Shown: positions 7,720 through 16,750, counted from the stretch's first letter. The stretch is 64,000 bases of DNA from Caldicoprobacter guelmensis (GCF_016908415.1 NZ_JAFBDW010000004.1:295479-359478), one strand, 5' to 3'. A program made the numbers and translations. Notes: generated from the sequence alone by a model not told the origin.

Positions 7720-8466
7720 ATGAGGAAACCTATCATAGCAGGAAACTGGAAGATGCACAAAACGCCGTCCGAGACGGTGTCTCTCATAAATGAATTGAAA
7801 CCTTTGGTGAAGGATGCACAGGTTGAAGTGGTTGTGTGTCCTCCTTTTGTTTGTTTACCGGCTGCGAAGGATGCTTTGGTAGGCTCCAACATCAAGCTGG
7901 GCGCCCAGAATATGCACTGGGAAGAGCAGGGAGCATTTACAGGAGAAGTAGCTCCCGGTATGCTCAAAGAGGTAGGCGTGGAGTATGTCATAATCGGCCA
8001 TTCCGAGAGAAGGCAGTACTTTGGCGAGACAGATGAAATGGTAAACAAAAAGGTGCTGTCGGCTGTGGTTCATAATTTTATCCCCATCATATGTGTTGGC
8101 GAGACCTTGGAGCAGCGCGAGCAGGGGATTACCGAGGAAGTGGTGGACAGGCAGACGCGCGCTGCGCTGAAAGGGTTAAGTCCTGATGTGGCCGATAGAG
8201 TGGTCATCGCCTATGAGCCTATATGGGCTATAGGTACGGGCAGGACGGCTTCCAGCAATGACGCAAATGAGGTAATAGGCTATATACGCAAGGTTGTGGA
8301 AGAGGTATTGGGCAGCCAGGCGGCTCAGCAGATGAGAATACTGTACGGCGGAAGCGTGAAGCCAGAAAACGCCGCTGAGCTCATGAGCATGCCTGAGATT
8401 GACGGCGCACTGGTGGGCGGGGCCAGCTTGAAAGCGCAGGACTTTGCTAAAATCGTGAAATACTAG
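7720..8466 (+). CDS. tpiA: Triosephosphate isomerase
   Basis: A 248-residue TIM-barrel enzyme interconverting dihydroxyacetone phosphate and glyceraldehyde-3-phosphate. The substrate-binding Asn/Lys are in AGNWKMHKT, the catalytic His in IIGHSERR, and the catalytic Glu in VIAYEPIWAIGTG with the mobile loop behind it. Phosphate binding is by YGGSVKP and GALVGGASL. The ATG at 7720 lies 8 bases after AAGGAG; the TTG at 7714 is too close to that site. gpmI starts 9 bases downstream. Confidence 0.95.
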   Translation: MRKPIIAGNWKMHKTPSETVSLINELKPLVKDAQVEVVVCPPFVCLPAAKDALVGSNIKLGAQNMHWEEQGAFTGEVAPGMLKEVGVEYVIIGHSERRQYFGETDEMVNKKVLSAVVHNFIPIICVGETLEQREQGITEEVVDRQTRAALKGLSPDVADRVVIAYEPIWAIGTGRTASSNDANEVIGYIRKVVEEVLGSQAAQQMRILYGGSVKPENAAELMSMPEIDGALVGGASLKAQDFAKIVKY

Positions 8467-8475
8467 GAGGAAGAT

Positions 8476-10023
8476 ATGCAGAAGGATTTGACCGTCCTCA
8501 TCATAATGGATGGGTTTGGGTTGAGCGATCGCAAGGAAGGTAATGCGGTCTATCAAGCCAGGACTCCCAATTTGGATAGGTACTGGAATGAGTACCCGCA
8601 TGTAGCTATAGGGGCAAGCGGCCTTGATGTAGGGCTTCCTGCAGGGCAAATGGGGAATTCTGAGGTGGGACATTTAAATATTGGTGCTGGGAGAATAGTA
8701 TATCAGGAGCTTACCCGTATCAGTAAGGCCATAGAGGATGGCAGCTTTTTTAATAACAGGGCGCTTTTGACTGCGATAGAGAATGTCAAAAAGCACGGTA
8801 CAAAGCTGCATTTGATGGGCCTTGTTTCGGATGGAGGAGTTCACAGCCATATTGAACACCTGTACGCACTGGTAGAGCTGGCAAAGAAAAGTGGTCTCCC
8901 GCAGGTTTACATACACTGCTTCACCGATGGAAGGGATGTTCCGCCTACAAGCGGAAAGTCATATATCGAGGCCCTTGAGCGAAAGCTTGATGAATATAAG
9001 TTTGGCAAAATCGCCACTGTAATGGGGCGTTATTATGCGATGGATAGGGATAAGAGATGGGATCGCACGCAAAAGGCTTATGATGCGCTGGTTTTGGGTA
9101 TAGGGGAGTTTGCATCCTCAGGCGTGGAGGCCATGGAGCAGTCATACAGGGCGGATGTAACCGATGAGTTTGTGCGCCCCACAGTGGTGCTGGAGAATGG
9201 TAAGCCGGTTACTACAATTGGGCCCAACGATTCGATTATATTCTTCAACTTCCGGCCCGATAGGGCAAGGCAGCTTACCCGTGCTTTTATTCAGCCAGAA
9301 TTCAATGAGTTTCCGCGGGCCAAAGGCTATTTCCCTGTATGCTTTGTGTCCATGACCCAGTATGATGAGACATTTACCAACATCCATGTAGCCTATGAGC
9401 CCCAGGTTCTTACCAACACCTTTGGCGAGTATATAAGTAAGTTGGGTAAAAAACAGCTTAGGATTGCCGAGACCGAGAAGTACGCACACGTGACGTTTTT
9501 CTTTAACGGCGGCGTGGAGTACCCCAACGAGAACGAAGACAGGGTACTCATACCGTCACCCAAGGTTGCAACTTACGATTTGAAGCCCTCCATGAGCGCA
9601 TTTGAAGTGACCGATGAGGTTGAGAGGAGGATCGCTTCAGGGGAATACGACGTGATTATTTTAAATTACGCTAACTGTGACATGGTGGGGCACACTGGCG
9701 TCATGGAAGCGGCAATTGAGGCGGTTGAAACGGTGGATAAATGCGTGGGGCGAGTGGTAGAGGCCGTTCGAGCAAGGGGTGGCAAGGTGATCGTGACGGC
9801 TGACCACGGCAACGCTGAACAGATGATAGATTATGAGACCGGTGAGCCGCATACCGCTCATACTTCAAACCCCGTTCCCTTTATATTGATAGATGACACA
9901 CGGAAGGATGTGACCTTGAGGGAAGGGGGACGACTTGCAGATATCATACCCACCATGCTCGAATTGATGGGGATTGAGAAACCTAAGGAGATGACAGGAG
10001 AGAGCCTGATTTTAAAGAAGTGA
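8476..10023 (+). CDS. gpmI: Phosphoglycerate mutase, cofactor-independent (iPGM)
   Basis: A 515-residue, manganese-dependent enzyme converting 3- to 2-phosphoglycerate through a phosphoserine. The first metal site is IIMDGFGL, the nucleophilic Ser lies in GQMGNSEVGHLNIGAGR (residue ~62), and other metal/substrate motifs are HCFTDGRDVPPTS, MGRYYAMDRDKRWDR, NYANCDMVGHTG and VTADHGNAEQM. Length and order of motifs are standard. It has an AGGAGGA site 9 bases after tpiA. Confidence 0.95.
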   Translation: MQKDLTVLIIMDGFGLSDRKEGNAVYQARTPNLDRYWNEYPHVAIGASGLDVGLPAGQMGNSEVGHLNIGAGRIVYQELTRISKAIEDGSFFNNRALLTAIENVKKHGTKLHLMGLVSDGGVHSHIEHLYALVELAKKSGLPQVYIHCFTDGRDVPPTSGKSYIEALERKLDEYKFGKIATVMGRYYAMDRDKRWDRTQKAYDALVLGIGEFASSGVEAMEQSYRADVTDEFVRPTVVLENGKPVTTIGPNDSIIFFNFRPDRARQLTRAFIQPEFNEFPRAKGYFPVCFVSMTQYDETFTNIHVAYEPQVLTNTFGEYISKLGKKQLRIAETEKYAHVTFFFNGGVEYPNENEDRVLIPSPKVATYDLKPSMSAFEVTDEVERRIASGEYDVIILNYANCDMVGHTGVMEAAIEAVETVDKCVGRVVEAVRARGGKVIVTADHGNAEQMIDYETGEPHTAHTSNPVPFILIDDTRKDVTLREGGRLADIIPTMLELMGIEKPKEMTGESLILKK

Positions 10024-10127
10024 ACACAATGGCGATTATTTAGCTGCGTCTTTAGAAGAAATCTACATCTTTTACAATGTTATAACAAGCTGGAGATGAA
10101 TTGCGGCAGATAATGGAATCACTCACC

Positions 10128-10232
10128 TTACAAATAGGAGGGTAAGAACTACCCCAACTCAAGCCTGTCGAAAGGCGGAGGAGCCTTGTTGAAGCGCGAA
10201 GCTCCTACTTCTATAAGTAGGAGTAGTTGACA
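10128..10232 (+). mobile_element. IS200/IS605-like right end / omega-RNA-like relic
   Basis: The gpmI-eno gap contains a structured, G-rich stretch ending in a perfect 9-bp hairpin (CTCCTACTT-CTAT-AAGTAGGAG, 10202-10223) followed by TAGTTGACA. This arrangement, with GCGCGAAG just before the hairpin, resembles right ends of IS605-type elements in Clostridia, where the tnpB guide-RNA scaffold is encoded. No tnpA or tnpB is nearby, so it would be an orphan end. I rely on remembered resemblance; an unrelated leader structure for eno is the alternative. Confidence 0.4.
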
Positions 10233-10261
10233 TAAGCTTGTAATGAAAGGAGAGTAGAGCC

Positions 10262-11557
10262 GTGACGACTATTGTTGATGTAATAGGGCGAGAGATTCTG
10301 GATTCAAGGGGTAACCCTACTGTAGAAGTGGAGGTGTATCTGGAGGGGGGAGCGGTAGGTAGGGCTGCTGTTCCTTCGGGCGCTTCTACAGGTGCATTTG
10401 AAGCCGTCGAGTTAAGGGATGGCGACAAAAAGAGGTACATGGGCAAAGGTGTACAAAAAGCTGTAGAAAACGTAAACAACGTGATTGCCGAGGAAATCAT
10501 CGGATTGGATGCGTTGGATCAAGTGGGAATCGACAAGCTGTTGATAGAGCTTGATGGCACGCCTAACAAGAGTAAGCTGGGTGCTAACGCTATACTGGGC
10601 GTATCTCTGGCGGTTGCAAAAGCCGCTGCAGAGCAAGTAGGTTTGCCACTTTATAGGTACATAGGCGGTGCGAATGCAAAAGTCCTGCCGGTACCCATGA
10701 TGAACATACTGAACGGCGGCAAGCACGCCGACAACACCGTAGACATTCAAGAATTTATGATCATGCCGGTAGGAGCAACCAGCTTCAAAGAGGCATTGCG
10801 CATGTGTTCCGAAGTGTTCCATAACTTGAAAGCTGTGCTCAATAAGAAGGGCTACAGCACCGCAGTGGGCGATGAGGGCGGTTTCGCTCCAAACTTGAAG
10901 ACCAATGAGGAGGCTATCGAGGTCATCCTTGAGGCCGTTGAAAAGGCAGGCTATAAGCCGGGTGACGACATACGCCTCGCCATCGACGCTGCCGCCACCG
11001 AGCTTTACAATGAAGAAGATGGAAAGTATCACTTCCCCGGAGAAGGCGTTGTAAGGACGGCAGCCGAACTGGTAGATTACTATGTTAATCTCGTTGACAA
11101 GTATCCGATCATATCGCTGGAGGACGGCGTAGCTGAGGAAGACTGGGATGGCTGGAAGCTGCTCACCAAGAAATTGGGCAGCAGGATACAGCTGGTGGGG
11201 GATGACCTGTTTGTAACTAATACCCAAAGGCTGGCAAAGGGTATCGAGATGGGAGTTGCAAACTCAATTCTCATTAAAGTAAATCAGATTGGCACTTTGA
11301 CAGAGACACTGGATGCCATACAGATGGCAAACCGCGCAGGGTATACAGCGGTTGTATCTCATCGTTCTGGTGAGACTGAGGATACCACCATCTCAGATCT
11401 GGTGGTAGCAGTAAATGCCGGCCAGATCAAGACGGGCGCTCCATCCCGTACCGACCGCGTTGCAAAGTACAACCAGTTGCTCCGCATAGAAGAGCAATTA
11501 GGCGATGTGGCGCAGTATCCTGGCCTCAATGCCTGGTTCAATCTGAAGAATAAATAA
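10262..11557 (+). CDS. eno: Enolase (phosphopyruvate hydratase)
   Basis: A 431-residue enzyme making phosphoenolpyruvate from 2-phosphoglycerate. It begins at GTG 10262 behind AAAGGAG. Motifs include REILDSRGNPTVEVEV, SGASTGAFEAVELRDGD, the catalytic Glu region GDEGGFAPNL, metal ligands in SLEDGVAEEDW and VGDDLFVTN, the catalytic Lys in ILIKVNQIGTLTE, and the C-terminal VSHRSGETEDT. It closes the glycolytic block, with a strong terminator 7 bases after the stop. Confidence 0.96.
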   Translation: MTTIVDVIGREILDSRGNPTVEVEVYLEGGAVGRAAVPSGASTGAFEAVELRDGDKKRYMGKGVQKAVENVNNVIAEEIIGLDALDQVGIDKLLIELDGTPNKSKLGANAILGVSLAVAKAAAEQVGLPLYRYIGGANAKVLPVPMMNILNGGKHADNTVDIQEFMIMPVGATSFKEALRMCSEVFHNLKAVLNKKGYSTAVGDEGGFAPNLKTNEEAIEVILEAVEKAGYKPGDDIRLAIDAAATELYNEEDGKYHFPGEGVVRTAAELVDYYVNLVDKYPIISLEDGVAEEDWDGWKLLTKKLGSRIQLVGDDLFVTNTQRLAKGIEMGVANSILIKVNQIGTLTETLDAIQMANRAGYTAVVSHRSGETEDTTISDLVVAVNAGQIKTGAPSRTDRVAKYNQLLRIEEQLGDVAQYPGLNAWFNLKNK

Positions 11558-11563
11558 GGCGAT

Positions 11564-11598
11564 ATCCCCCCCACTTACAAAGTGGGGGGATTTATTTT
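11564..11598 (+). terminator. Terminator of the glycolytic cluster
   Basis: A C-rich/G-rich stem (CCCCCCACTT with AAGTGGGGGG, 11567-11576 with 11580-11589) is followed by ATTTATTTTAT. Confidence 0.85.
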
Positions 11599-11668
11599 AT
11601 GCTCCAGCCCAATAATGTTGCAGCCAAAATCATCAGAAGGTGAGTTGCTGGCCACTGAAAATTTTGCC

Positions 11669-11697
11669 TTGATTTTATCAGAAAGGTATGGTACAAT
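11669..11697 (+). promoter_or_regulatory. Promoter of secG
   Basis: TTGATT at 11669-11674 and TACAAT at 11692-11697 are 17 bases apart, with a TGG extended -10. Confidence 0.65.
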
Positions 11698-11729
11698 AAG
11701 TCCGTCATCTGTAGGAAGGAGGAGTTCCT

Positions 11730-11969
11730 TTGGCCGTTGTGAAGAATATACTTACTGGATTGCTTGTATTGGTAGAAATCTTTCTGATAGGTGTTGTGCT
11801 GCTTCAGTCAGGCAGGAAAGCCGGATTGTCGGGAGCTATTGCAGGGGGTGCCGAGACGTTTTTCGGTAAGAACAAGGCTAGGAGTTTTGAGGGGAAGCTC
11901 CAGCGGTGGACTAAGGTATCGGCTGTGTTGTTTATAGTGATTGCGCTGGTTCTGGTCATTCTGGAATAG
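11730..11969 (+). CDS. secG: Preprotein translocase subunit SecG
   Basis: This small 79-residue membrane protein has two hydrophobic helices (ILTGLLVLVEIFLIGVVLLQ and VSAVLFIVIALVLVILE) joined by the glycine-rich SecG loop (GRKAGLSGAIAGGAETFFGK). SecG assists SecYE and SecA in protein export. The TTG start at 11730 lies after AGGAGGAG; a GTG at 11739 is a weaker alternative. The enolase-secG-rnr-smpB-ssrA order is common in Firmicutes and supports the call. Confidence 0.92.
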   Translation: MAVVKNILTGLLVLVEIFLIGVVLLQSGRKAGLSGAIAGGAETFFGKNKARSFEGKLQRWTKVSAVLFIVIALVLVILE

Positions 11970-12167
11970 TAGAAGTGGCTGTGGACACCATTTTGATGAA
12001 TGTGAGAATGTGAAAGAGGGTAATAATGGAGCGATAATTTAGGGAAAATGAGGAACTAAAAGGGTTATTAACCCTCTATTTAAGTTATTATAAGGTAAAG
12101 ACGTCATTAATAAACAGTAAATAGATGAGCTGGATTATATATTGGATCACGATATAAAGGTAGATGG

Positions 12168-12194
12168 CAAAAACGACCCAGTGGTCGTTTTTTT
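12168..12194 (+). terminator. Terminator before the HD-domain gene
   Basis: AAAACGACC-CAGT-GGTCGTTTT (12170-12178 with 12183-12191) is followed by TTT, giving a run of seven T. It probably ends the secG transcript. Confidence 0.75.
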
Positions 12195-12280
12195 CTGTTA
12201 TATAAGGCTGCAATTCGTTTTCACCATGGCATTGCAGGCACACTGAACGCACAATTATATTTATTTGGGAGGTAGTAAGG

Positions 12281-12832
12281 ATGACAAGGGAAGAAGCGCT
12301 TAAGATGGTAAACGAAAACGTCAAAAATGCCAACTTGGTAAAGCACATGTTGGCCACCGAAGCGGTCATGCGCGCTCTGGCCAGGAGGCTGGGTGAGGAC
12401 GAGGAAAAATGGGGAGTGGTAGGCCTTATCCATGACGTCGACTATGAAAAGACTGCCGACGCTCCGTCGCAGCACGGGCTTATAGGTGCTCAGATGCTTC
12501 TTGAGGCAGGAATGGGAGAGGAAGAGGTAAACGCCGTCAAGGCCCACAATGAGGCTACGGGTTTTCAACGTGTGACCAAGCTTGACAAGGCATTGTATGC
12601 TGCCGACCCTGTAACCGGACTGATAGTGGCTGCTGCGCTGGTTAAGCCTAGCAAAAAGCTGGCAGACGTGGATACAGAGTTTGTGTTAAAAAAGTTCAAG
12701 GAAAAATCATTTGCTCGGGGCGCTTCGAGAGAGCAAATCATGAGCTGTCAGGAGCTAGGGCTTTCTTTGGAAGAGTTCATTAGCCTGGCAATTGACGCCA
12801 TGCGGGCGATAGGCGGCGATCTGGGGCTGTGA
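12281..12832 (+). CDS. HD-superfamily hydrolase, function unknown
   Basis: The 183-residue protein has the HD metal-binding signature: an upstream His (LVKHMLATEAVMRAL), the HD pair in GLIHDVDYEKT, and HGLIGAQML further on. HD proteins are metal-dependent phosphohydrolases, many acting on nucleotides. This single-domain form matches a family usually annotated as predicted HD hydrolase, and the substrate cannot be read from sequence. The ATG at 12281 follows TTGGGAGG. Terminators and promoters on both sides make it an independent unit between secG and rnr. Confidence 0.75.
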   Translation: MTREEALKMVNENVKNANLVKHMLATEAVMRALARRLGEDEEKWGVVGLIHDVDYEKTADAPSQHGLIGAQMLLEAGMGEEEVNAVKAHNEATGFQRVTKLDKALYAADPVTGLIVAAALVKPSKKLADVDTEFVLKKFKEKSFARGASREQIMSCQELGLSLEEFISLAIDAMRAIGGDLGL

Positions 12833-12850
12833 TTGCGGCTATAGCTCAAA

Positions 12851-12879
12851 TTGCTTGGAGGTTGTAACTTGTTTAGAAT
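12851..12879 (+). promoter_or_regulatory. Possible promoter of rnr
   Basis: TTGCTT at 12851-12856 and TAGAAT at 12874-12879 are 17 bases apart. A perfect 7-bp inverted repeat (GTGTTAG-5-CTAACAC, 12988-13006) lies between it and the gene and could be an operator or leader hairpin. Confidence 0.45.
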
Positions 12880-13029
12880 GTTTTCTGTTTGTGATGGGGT
12901 AAAAAGGGTTAAACTATATGAAAAAGCTATGAAAATACGTACAGCGTTTTTACACTGCGTAATGCTTTGAGCAAAATTGTAAGCTAAGTGTTAGGTAAAC
13001 TAACACAGATGAAGTGGAGGAAGGAAGGC

Positions 13030-15156
13030 TTGAAGATAAAGGAAAAGATACTCGAGATTTTAGATGAAGACAAAAGACCGCCAATGTACATCGAGCAGCT
13101 AATGGAGGTCCTTGGCATTTCGCCCGGAGAAAAGAGGATGCTCCAGTCCATACTGAATGAGATGGTCAAGGATGGGCAGATCATCCAGACAAAGAAAAAG
13201 AAGTATGCCCTGCCCGAGAAGCTGGGGTATATAATAGGCAGGATCCAGGGCAATCCGAGGGGATATGGATTTTTGATCCCAGATGACCCTGCAGAGGAGG
13301 ACGTGTATATATCGGCCGAGAACATGAACGGCGCCATGCACAATGACAGGGTGATAGTGCGCCTTTTGTCCAACGTGTATGGCTATCCGTCCCGTGAGGG
13401 CGAGGTGTACAAGGTACTTGAGCGTGCCAACAAGACTATAGTCGGCACCTTTGAGGCCAACGGCAAGGGCCATCATGGGTTTGTAGTGCCCGACGATCCA
13501 CGGATTGGCATGGACGTATTTGTTCCTTCAATAGACGGCGTTGATGTCAGAACGGGCTACAAGGTAGTGGTGGAGGTCTACAAATGGCCCGAACAAAGGA
13601 GAAATCCGGTAGGCAGAATCATCGAGGTTCTGGGCCACAAGGATGATGCTGGGGTTGATGTGCTGTCCATCATACGGCAGTATAAGTTGCCGGAAAAATT
13701 CCCTGCCGAGGTTGAGGCTGCTGCCGCTGAAGTCAGCCAGACGGTGCGGGAAGAGGACATGGTGGGACGCCAGGATTTCAGGCACTTACGGACATTTACC
13801 ATCGACGGCGCCGATGCAAAGGACTTTGACGATGCGGTTTCCCTGGAAATAATGGACAACGGGCACTTCCTTTTGGGCGTGCACATAGCCGATGTAAGCC
13901 ATTACGTGAAGGAAGGGTCACCCATAGATAGGGAAGCATATTTACGGGGCACCAGCGTGTATCTAGTGGACAGGGTGATACCAATGCTGCCGCCTGAGCT
14001 GTCCAACGGCATATGCAGCTTAAATCCTAACGAGGACCGCCTTGCCATTTCGGTCATGATGGAGATTAACGAGGAAGGTAAAGTTGTGGATTACCAGATA
14101 TACGAGAGCGTCATCCGCAGCAAGATGCGCATGATATACGAAGAGGTAAACAGGGTGTTGGAAGACAATGACCAGGAGCTTTTGCCCAAGTACGCCGAAT
14201 TCTTGGAGGATTTGAGGAACATGCAGCGCCTGAGCGAAATACTTCACAGACGGAGGATGAGAAGGGGCAGCATAGACTTTGACCTCAACGAGGCCAAGAT
14301 AACCTTAAACGAAGAAGGTAAGGTGGTTGATGTTAGGCTGTATACCCGCGGCGTCAGCGAGCGCATGATAGAGGAGTTCATGCTGATATGCAACGAGACC
14401 ATAGCGCAGCATGTATTCTGGAGGAACGTACCTTTCATGTACCGCATACACGAGGACCCCGACATTGAAAAGATGCTGGAGTTCAACGAGTTCATACACA
14501 ACTTCGGGTATCACCTGAAGGGCATCGGTGGGAGGATACATCCCAAGACGCTGCAGCAGCTGCTGGAGAAGATCCGCGGGACCCGGGAAGAAGCTATAAT
14601 AAATACCGTCATGCTCAGGTCGCTTCAAAAGGCCAGGTACAGCCCCGACAACACGGGCCATTTTGGCCTGGCGGCAGAGCATTATTGCCACTTTACCTCG
14701 CCCATCAGGAGGTATCCTGACCTGGTGGACCACAGGATAATAAAGGATATGCTGCACAACAGATTGGATTCGGATAGAATAGCCAGGCTTGAAAGCATTC
14801 TGCCCGAGATGGCTGAGCACTGCTCGGAGCGCGAGATCGTTGCTGATGAAGTGGAGCGCGAGGTTGACGATTTGAAGAAAGCCGAGTTCATGCTCGATAA
14901 GATCGGCATGGAGTATGACGGAATCATATCGGGTGTCACCAATTACGGCATATATGTGGAACTGGACAATACCGTTGAGGGCTTGGTGCACATCAGCACG
15001 ATGGACGATGACTATTACGTCTACGATGAAAAGCACTATTGCCTGATCGGCCAGCGGACAGGCAGGATATACCGACTCGGAGACGCTGTCAGGATAAGAG
15101 TTGTTGGAGTGGACCTAGCATCGAGAAATATCGACTTTGTGCTGGTGGAGCAGTAA
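13030..15156 (+). CDS. rnr: Ribonuclease R
   Basis: A 3'-5' exoribonuclease that digests structured RNA and works with tmRNA on stalled messages. About 708 residues: N-terminal helix-turn-helix, two cold-shock domains (GYIIGRIQGNPRGYGFLIPDD, GTFEANGKGHHGFVVPDD), the RNB catalytic domain with the four-Asp pattern in IDGADAKDFDDAVSLE and the arginine region HFTSPIRRYPDL, and an S1 domain (GIISGVTNYGIYVELDNTVEGLVHIS). The start is uncertain: TTG 13030 is 9 bases after GGAGG, while ATG 13009 lacks a ribosome site. The usual basic C-terminal tail is absent. Confidence 0.94.
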   Translation: MKIKEKILEILDEDKRPPMYIEQLMEVLGISPGEKRMLQSILNEMVKDGQIIQTKKKKYALPEKLGYIIGRIQGNPRGYGFLIPDDPAEEDVYISAENMNGAMHNDRVIVRLLSNVYGYPSREGEVYKVLERANKTIVGTFEANGKGHHGFVVPDDPRIGMDVFVPSIDGVDVRTGYKVVVEVYKWPEQRRNPVGRIIEVLGHKDDAGVDVLSIIRQYKLPEKFPAEVEAAAAEVSQTVREEDMVGRQDFRHLRTFTIDGADAKDFDDAVSLEIMDNGHFLLGVHIADVSHYVKEGSPIDREAYLRGTSVYLVDRVIPMLPPELSNGICSLNPNEDRLAISVMMEINEEGKVVDYQIYESVIRSKMRMIYEEVNRVLEDNDQELLPKYAEFLEDLRNMQRLSEILHRRRMRRGSIDFDLNEAKITLNEEGKVVDVRLYTRGVSERMIEEFMLICNETIAQHVFWRNVPFMYRIHEDPDIEKMLEFNEFIHNFGYHLKGIGGRIHPKTLQQLLEKIRGTREEAIINTVMLRSLQKARYSPDNTGHFGLAAEHYCHFTSPIRRYPDLVDHRIIKDMLHNRLDSDRIARLESILPEMAEHCSEREIVADEVEREVDDLKKAEFMLDKIGMEYDGIISGVTNYGIYVELDNTVEGLVHISTMDDDYYVYDEKHYCLIGQRTGRIYRLGDAVRIRVVGVDLASRNIDFVLVEQ

Positions 15157-15175
15157 AAACAGCCCCGTCCCCTTA

Positions 15176-15204
15176 TTGACATGTTATTTGATGTGTGGTA
15201 TACT
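15176..15204 (+). promoter_or_regulatory. Promoter of smpB
   Basis: TTGACA at 15176-15181 and TATACT at 15199-15204 are separated by an ideal 17 bases. Confidence 0.8.
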
Positions 15205-15220
15205 TGGATTGCAATTGAAC

Positions 15221-15277
15221 AGGAGGTAGCAGTGAGATGAACCCTATTTGTGCTGCTTGATCAGTTCAAGTAGGGTT
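15221..15277 (+). promoter_or_regulatory. Leader with mini-ORF and hairpin before smpB
   Basis: After the promoter a perfect AGGAGG (15221-15226) precedes a seven-codon ORF, MNPICAA (15237-15260). The ORF overlaps the left arm of an 11-bp hairpin (15240-15250 with 15267-15277), which is followed by ATTTTGT. The layout suggests translation-coupled attenuation, though the U tail is weak. Confidence 0.45.
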
Positions 15278-15304
15278 ATTTTGTCGATAGTAGGTGTTTA
15301 TTGA

Positions 15305-15772
15305 ATGGCAGATGAGGGTATAAAGATAATAGCGCAGAATAAGAAGGCAAGGCACGACTACTTCATTGAGGAAACTTACGAAGCAGGGATTGTGCTTGCG
15401 GGTACTGAAGTCAAGTCGGTACGCCAGGGTAATGTAAACATAAAAGACAGCTATGCTGTCATCAAAGATGGAGAAGTTTTCCTCTATAACATGCACATAA
15501 GCCCTTACGAAAAGGGAAATATATTTAACCGTGACCCTTTGAGGACACGCAAGCTGCTTCTTCACCGCAGGGAAATTAACAAGCTGACGGGTTATGTGCA
15601 GCAAAAGGGCTATACCCTGGTTCCACTTAAGGTTTATTTAAAGAGGGGATGGGTGAAGATAGAGCTGGCGGTGGCCAAAGGTAAAAAGAGTTACGATAAG
15701 CGCCAGAGCATTGCCAAGCGCGATGCTCAAAGGGAAATAGAAAGGGCCTTCCGCCAGCGCCAGAAGATGTAG
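15305..15772 (+). CDS. smpB: SsrA-binding protein SmpB
   Basis: This 155-residue RNA-binding protein carries tmRNA to stalled ribosomes. It has the OB-fold motifs NKKARHDYFIEETYEAGIVL, GTEVKSVRQG, the DSYAVIKDGEV segment and HRREINKL. The C-terminal basic tail (KKSYDKRQSIAKRDAQREIERAFRQ) inserts in the mRNA channel. The ribosome site is weak (TAGGTG), in contrast to the strong one of the mini-ORF upstream. The tmRNA gene lies about 50 bases downstream, and rnr lies upstream. Confidence 0.95.
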   Translation: MADEGIKIIAQNKKARHDYFIEETYEAGIVLAGTEVKSVRQGNVNIKDSYAVIKDGEVFLYNMHISPYEKGNIFNRDPLRTRKLLLHRREINKLTGYVQQKGYTLVPLKVYLKRGWVKIELAVAKGKKSYDKRQSIAKRDAQREIERAFRQRQKM

Positions 15773-15823
15773 CGTGCTTAAAAATGCACCTAATGGTGCA
15801 TTCATATAGACAAGATATAACGT

Positions 15824-16181
15824 GGGGGCGTACTGGGTTTCGACGGGGATAGTTGAGGCGAAAGAAGCGAGCCGCGGACTCCGGGACCGCGTCAACAACC
15901 TGGAGAAAAAATAAGTGCAGACGATGCACAATTAGCCTTAGCTGCGTAAGGAAGCAGCTAACGTCCACCCTGTAGTGCCCACGCTACAGGTGCTGGGCGC
16001 CGACTCAGTGGGGAACGAACCTGCCTTTGCTTCGGGGCAGGCCGGACTTCAATGAAGCTACCGACACCGGGATCCTGTCAGTGGGAGCCCGGTGAAGGGA
16101 ATGCCAAAACACTGACTGCGCTCGGAGATGCTTTCGCCGAAGCATCTTCGGACAGGGGTTCGATTCCCCTCGCCTCCACCA
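15824..16181 (+). ncRNA. ssrA: Transfer-messenger RNA (tmRNA)
   Basis: The 5' end GGGGGCGTACTGGGTTTCG and the 3' end TTCGATTCCCCTCGCCTCC plus encoded ACCA are diagnostic. GGGGGCG (15824-15830) pairs with CGCCTCC (16171-16177) as the acceptor stem. The tag reading frame starts at GCA 15917 and ends at TAA 15947-15949, encoding ADDAQLALAA, a normal degradation tag ending in LAA-type hydrophobics. Pseudoknot-like G/C stems fill the middle. Together with SmpB it rescues ribosomes stalled on broken messages. Confidence 0.97.
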
Positions 16182-16190
16182 TAAAGATAA

Positions 16191-16228
16191 GGGCTGCTGA
16201 TGGGGTAACCTAAGGTGCAGCCCTTTTT
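16191..16228 (+). terminator. Terminator after ssrA
   Basis: GGGCTGC (16191-16197) pairs with GCAGCCC (16217-16223), followed by TTTTT. Confidence 0.8.
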
Positions 16229-16661
16229 ATATTATCATGCGATTCTGAGGCAAAATTGACAGTAAGCGAAAAATTGCATATATTATAAGCGTTGCTTTAT
16301 AAAATGAACGTTCTGCAAATGAAGTTTTTACGGCAAATTCAATTTTTCAAAGCTGTTTTAAAAATATATTTTTATATTTTTGGTCTATGGGCAAAAAGCA
16401 TTGCTTGTTTTTGCATTATCACGTTTCTTTAGCGATTGCACAAATATTCTTGTCCTTTGCTTTTAATTCGTGTTAATAGATCCACTCCCTAGCATTTATT
16501 TCCCTCTAATTTTTTGTAAGAGATTAATCAAAAGGATAATTCGCCAGGGGGTGGGTCAATTCCTTTTCATTACTCCTGGGTCAATTATACACCGACGGTG
16601 ACAAGATACCATGGAATTATTAAAAAATTTACTCCTCACAGCTGTAGCTGAAAATGTTTTG
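16229..16661 (+). other. Gene-free AT-rich stretch
   Basis: About 430 bases without a convincing ORF, RNA gene or repeat. Several T runs follow the tmRNA terminator, and I see nothing else here. Confidence 0.5.
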
Positions 16662-16750
16662 TTGATATTGGGCAGAAAATGTAATATAATCTAATGCGTA
16701 TTAGTGCATATTGAATGAACGGACCTGAAGGGTAAACCGTTCATTTTCAA
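16662..16750 (+). promoter_or_regulatory. Promoter and leader hairpin of the NSS transporter gene
   Basis: TTGATA (16662-16667) and TATAAT (16685-16690) are 17 bases apart. About 20 bases later lies a hairpin, TTGAATGAACGG (16711-16722) with CCGTTCA...TTCAA (16737-16750), holding a purine-rich loop ACCTGAAGGGTAAA. It matches no riboswitch I know. Confidence 0.6.

Noticed and set aside
10227..10261. TTGACA before eno as a promoter
   Set aside because: No -10 element stands 16-18 bases downstream; that position is the eno ribosome site.
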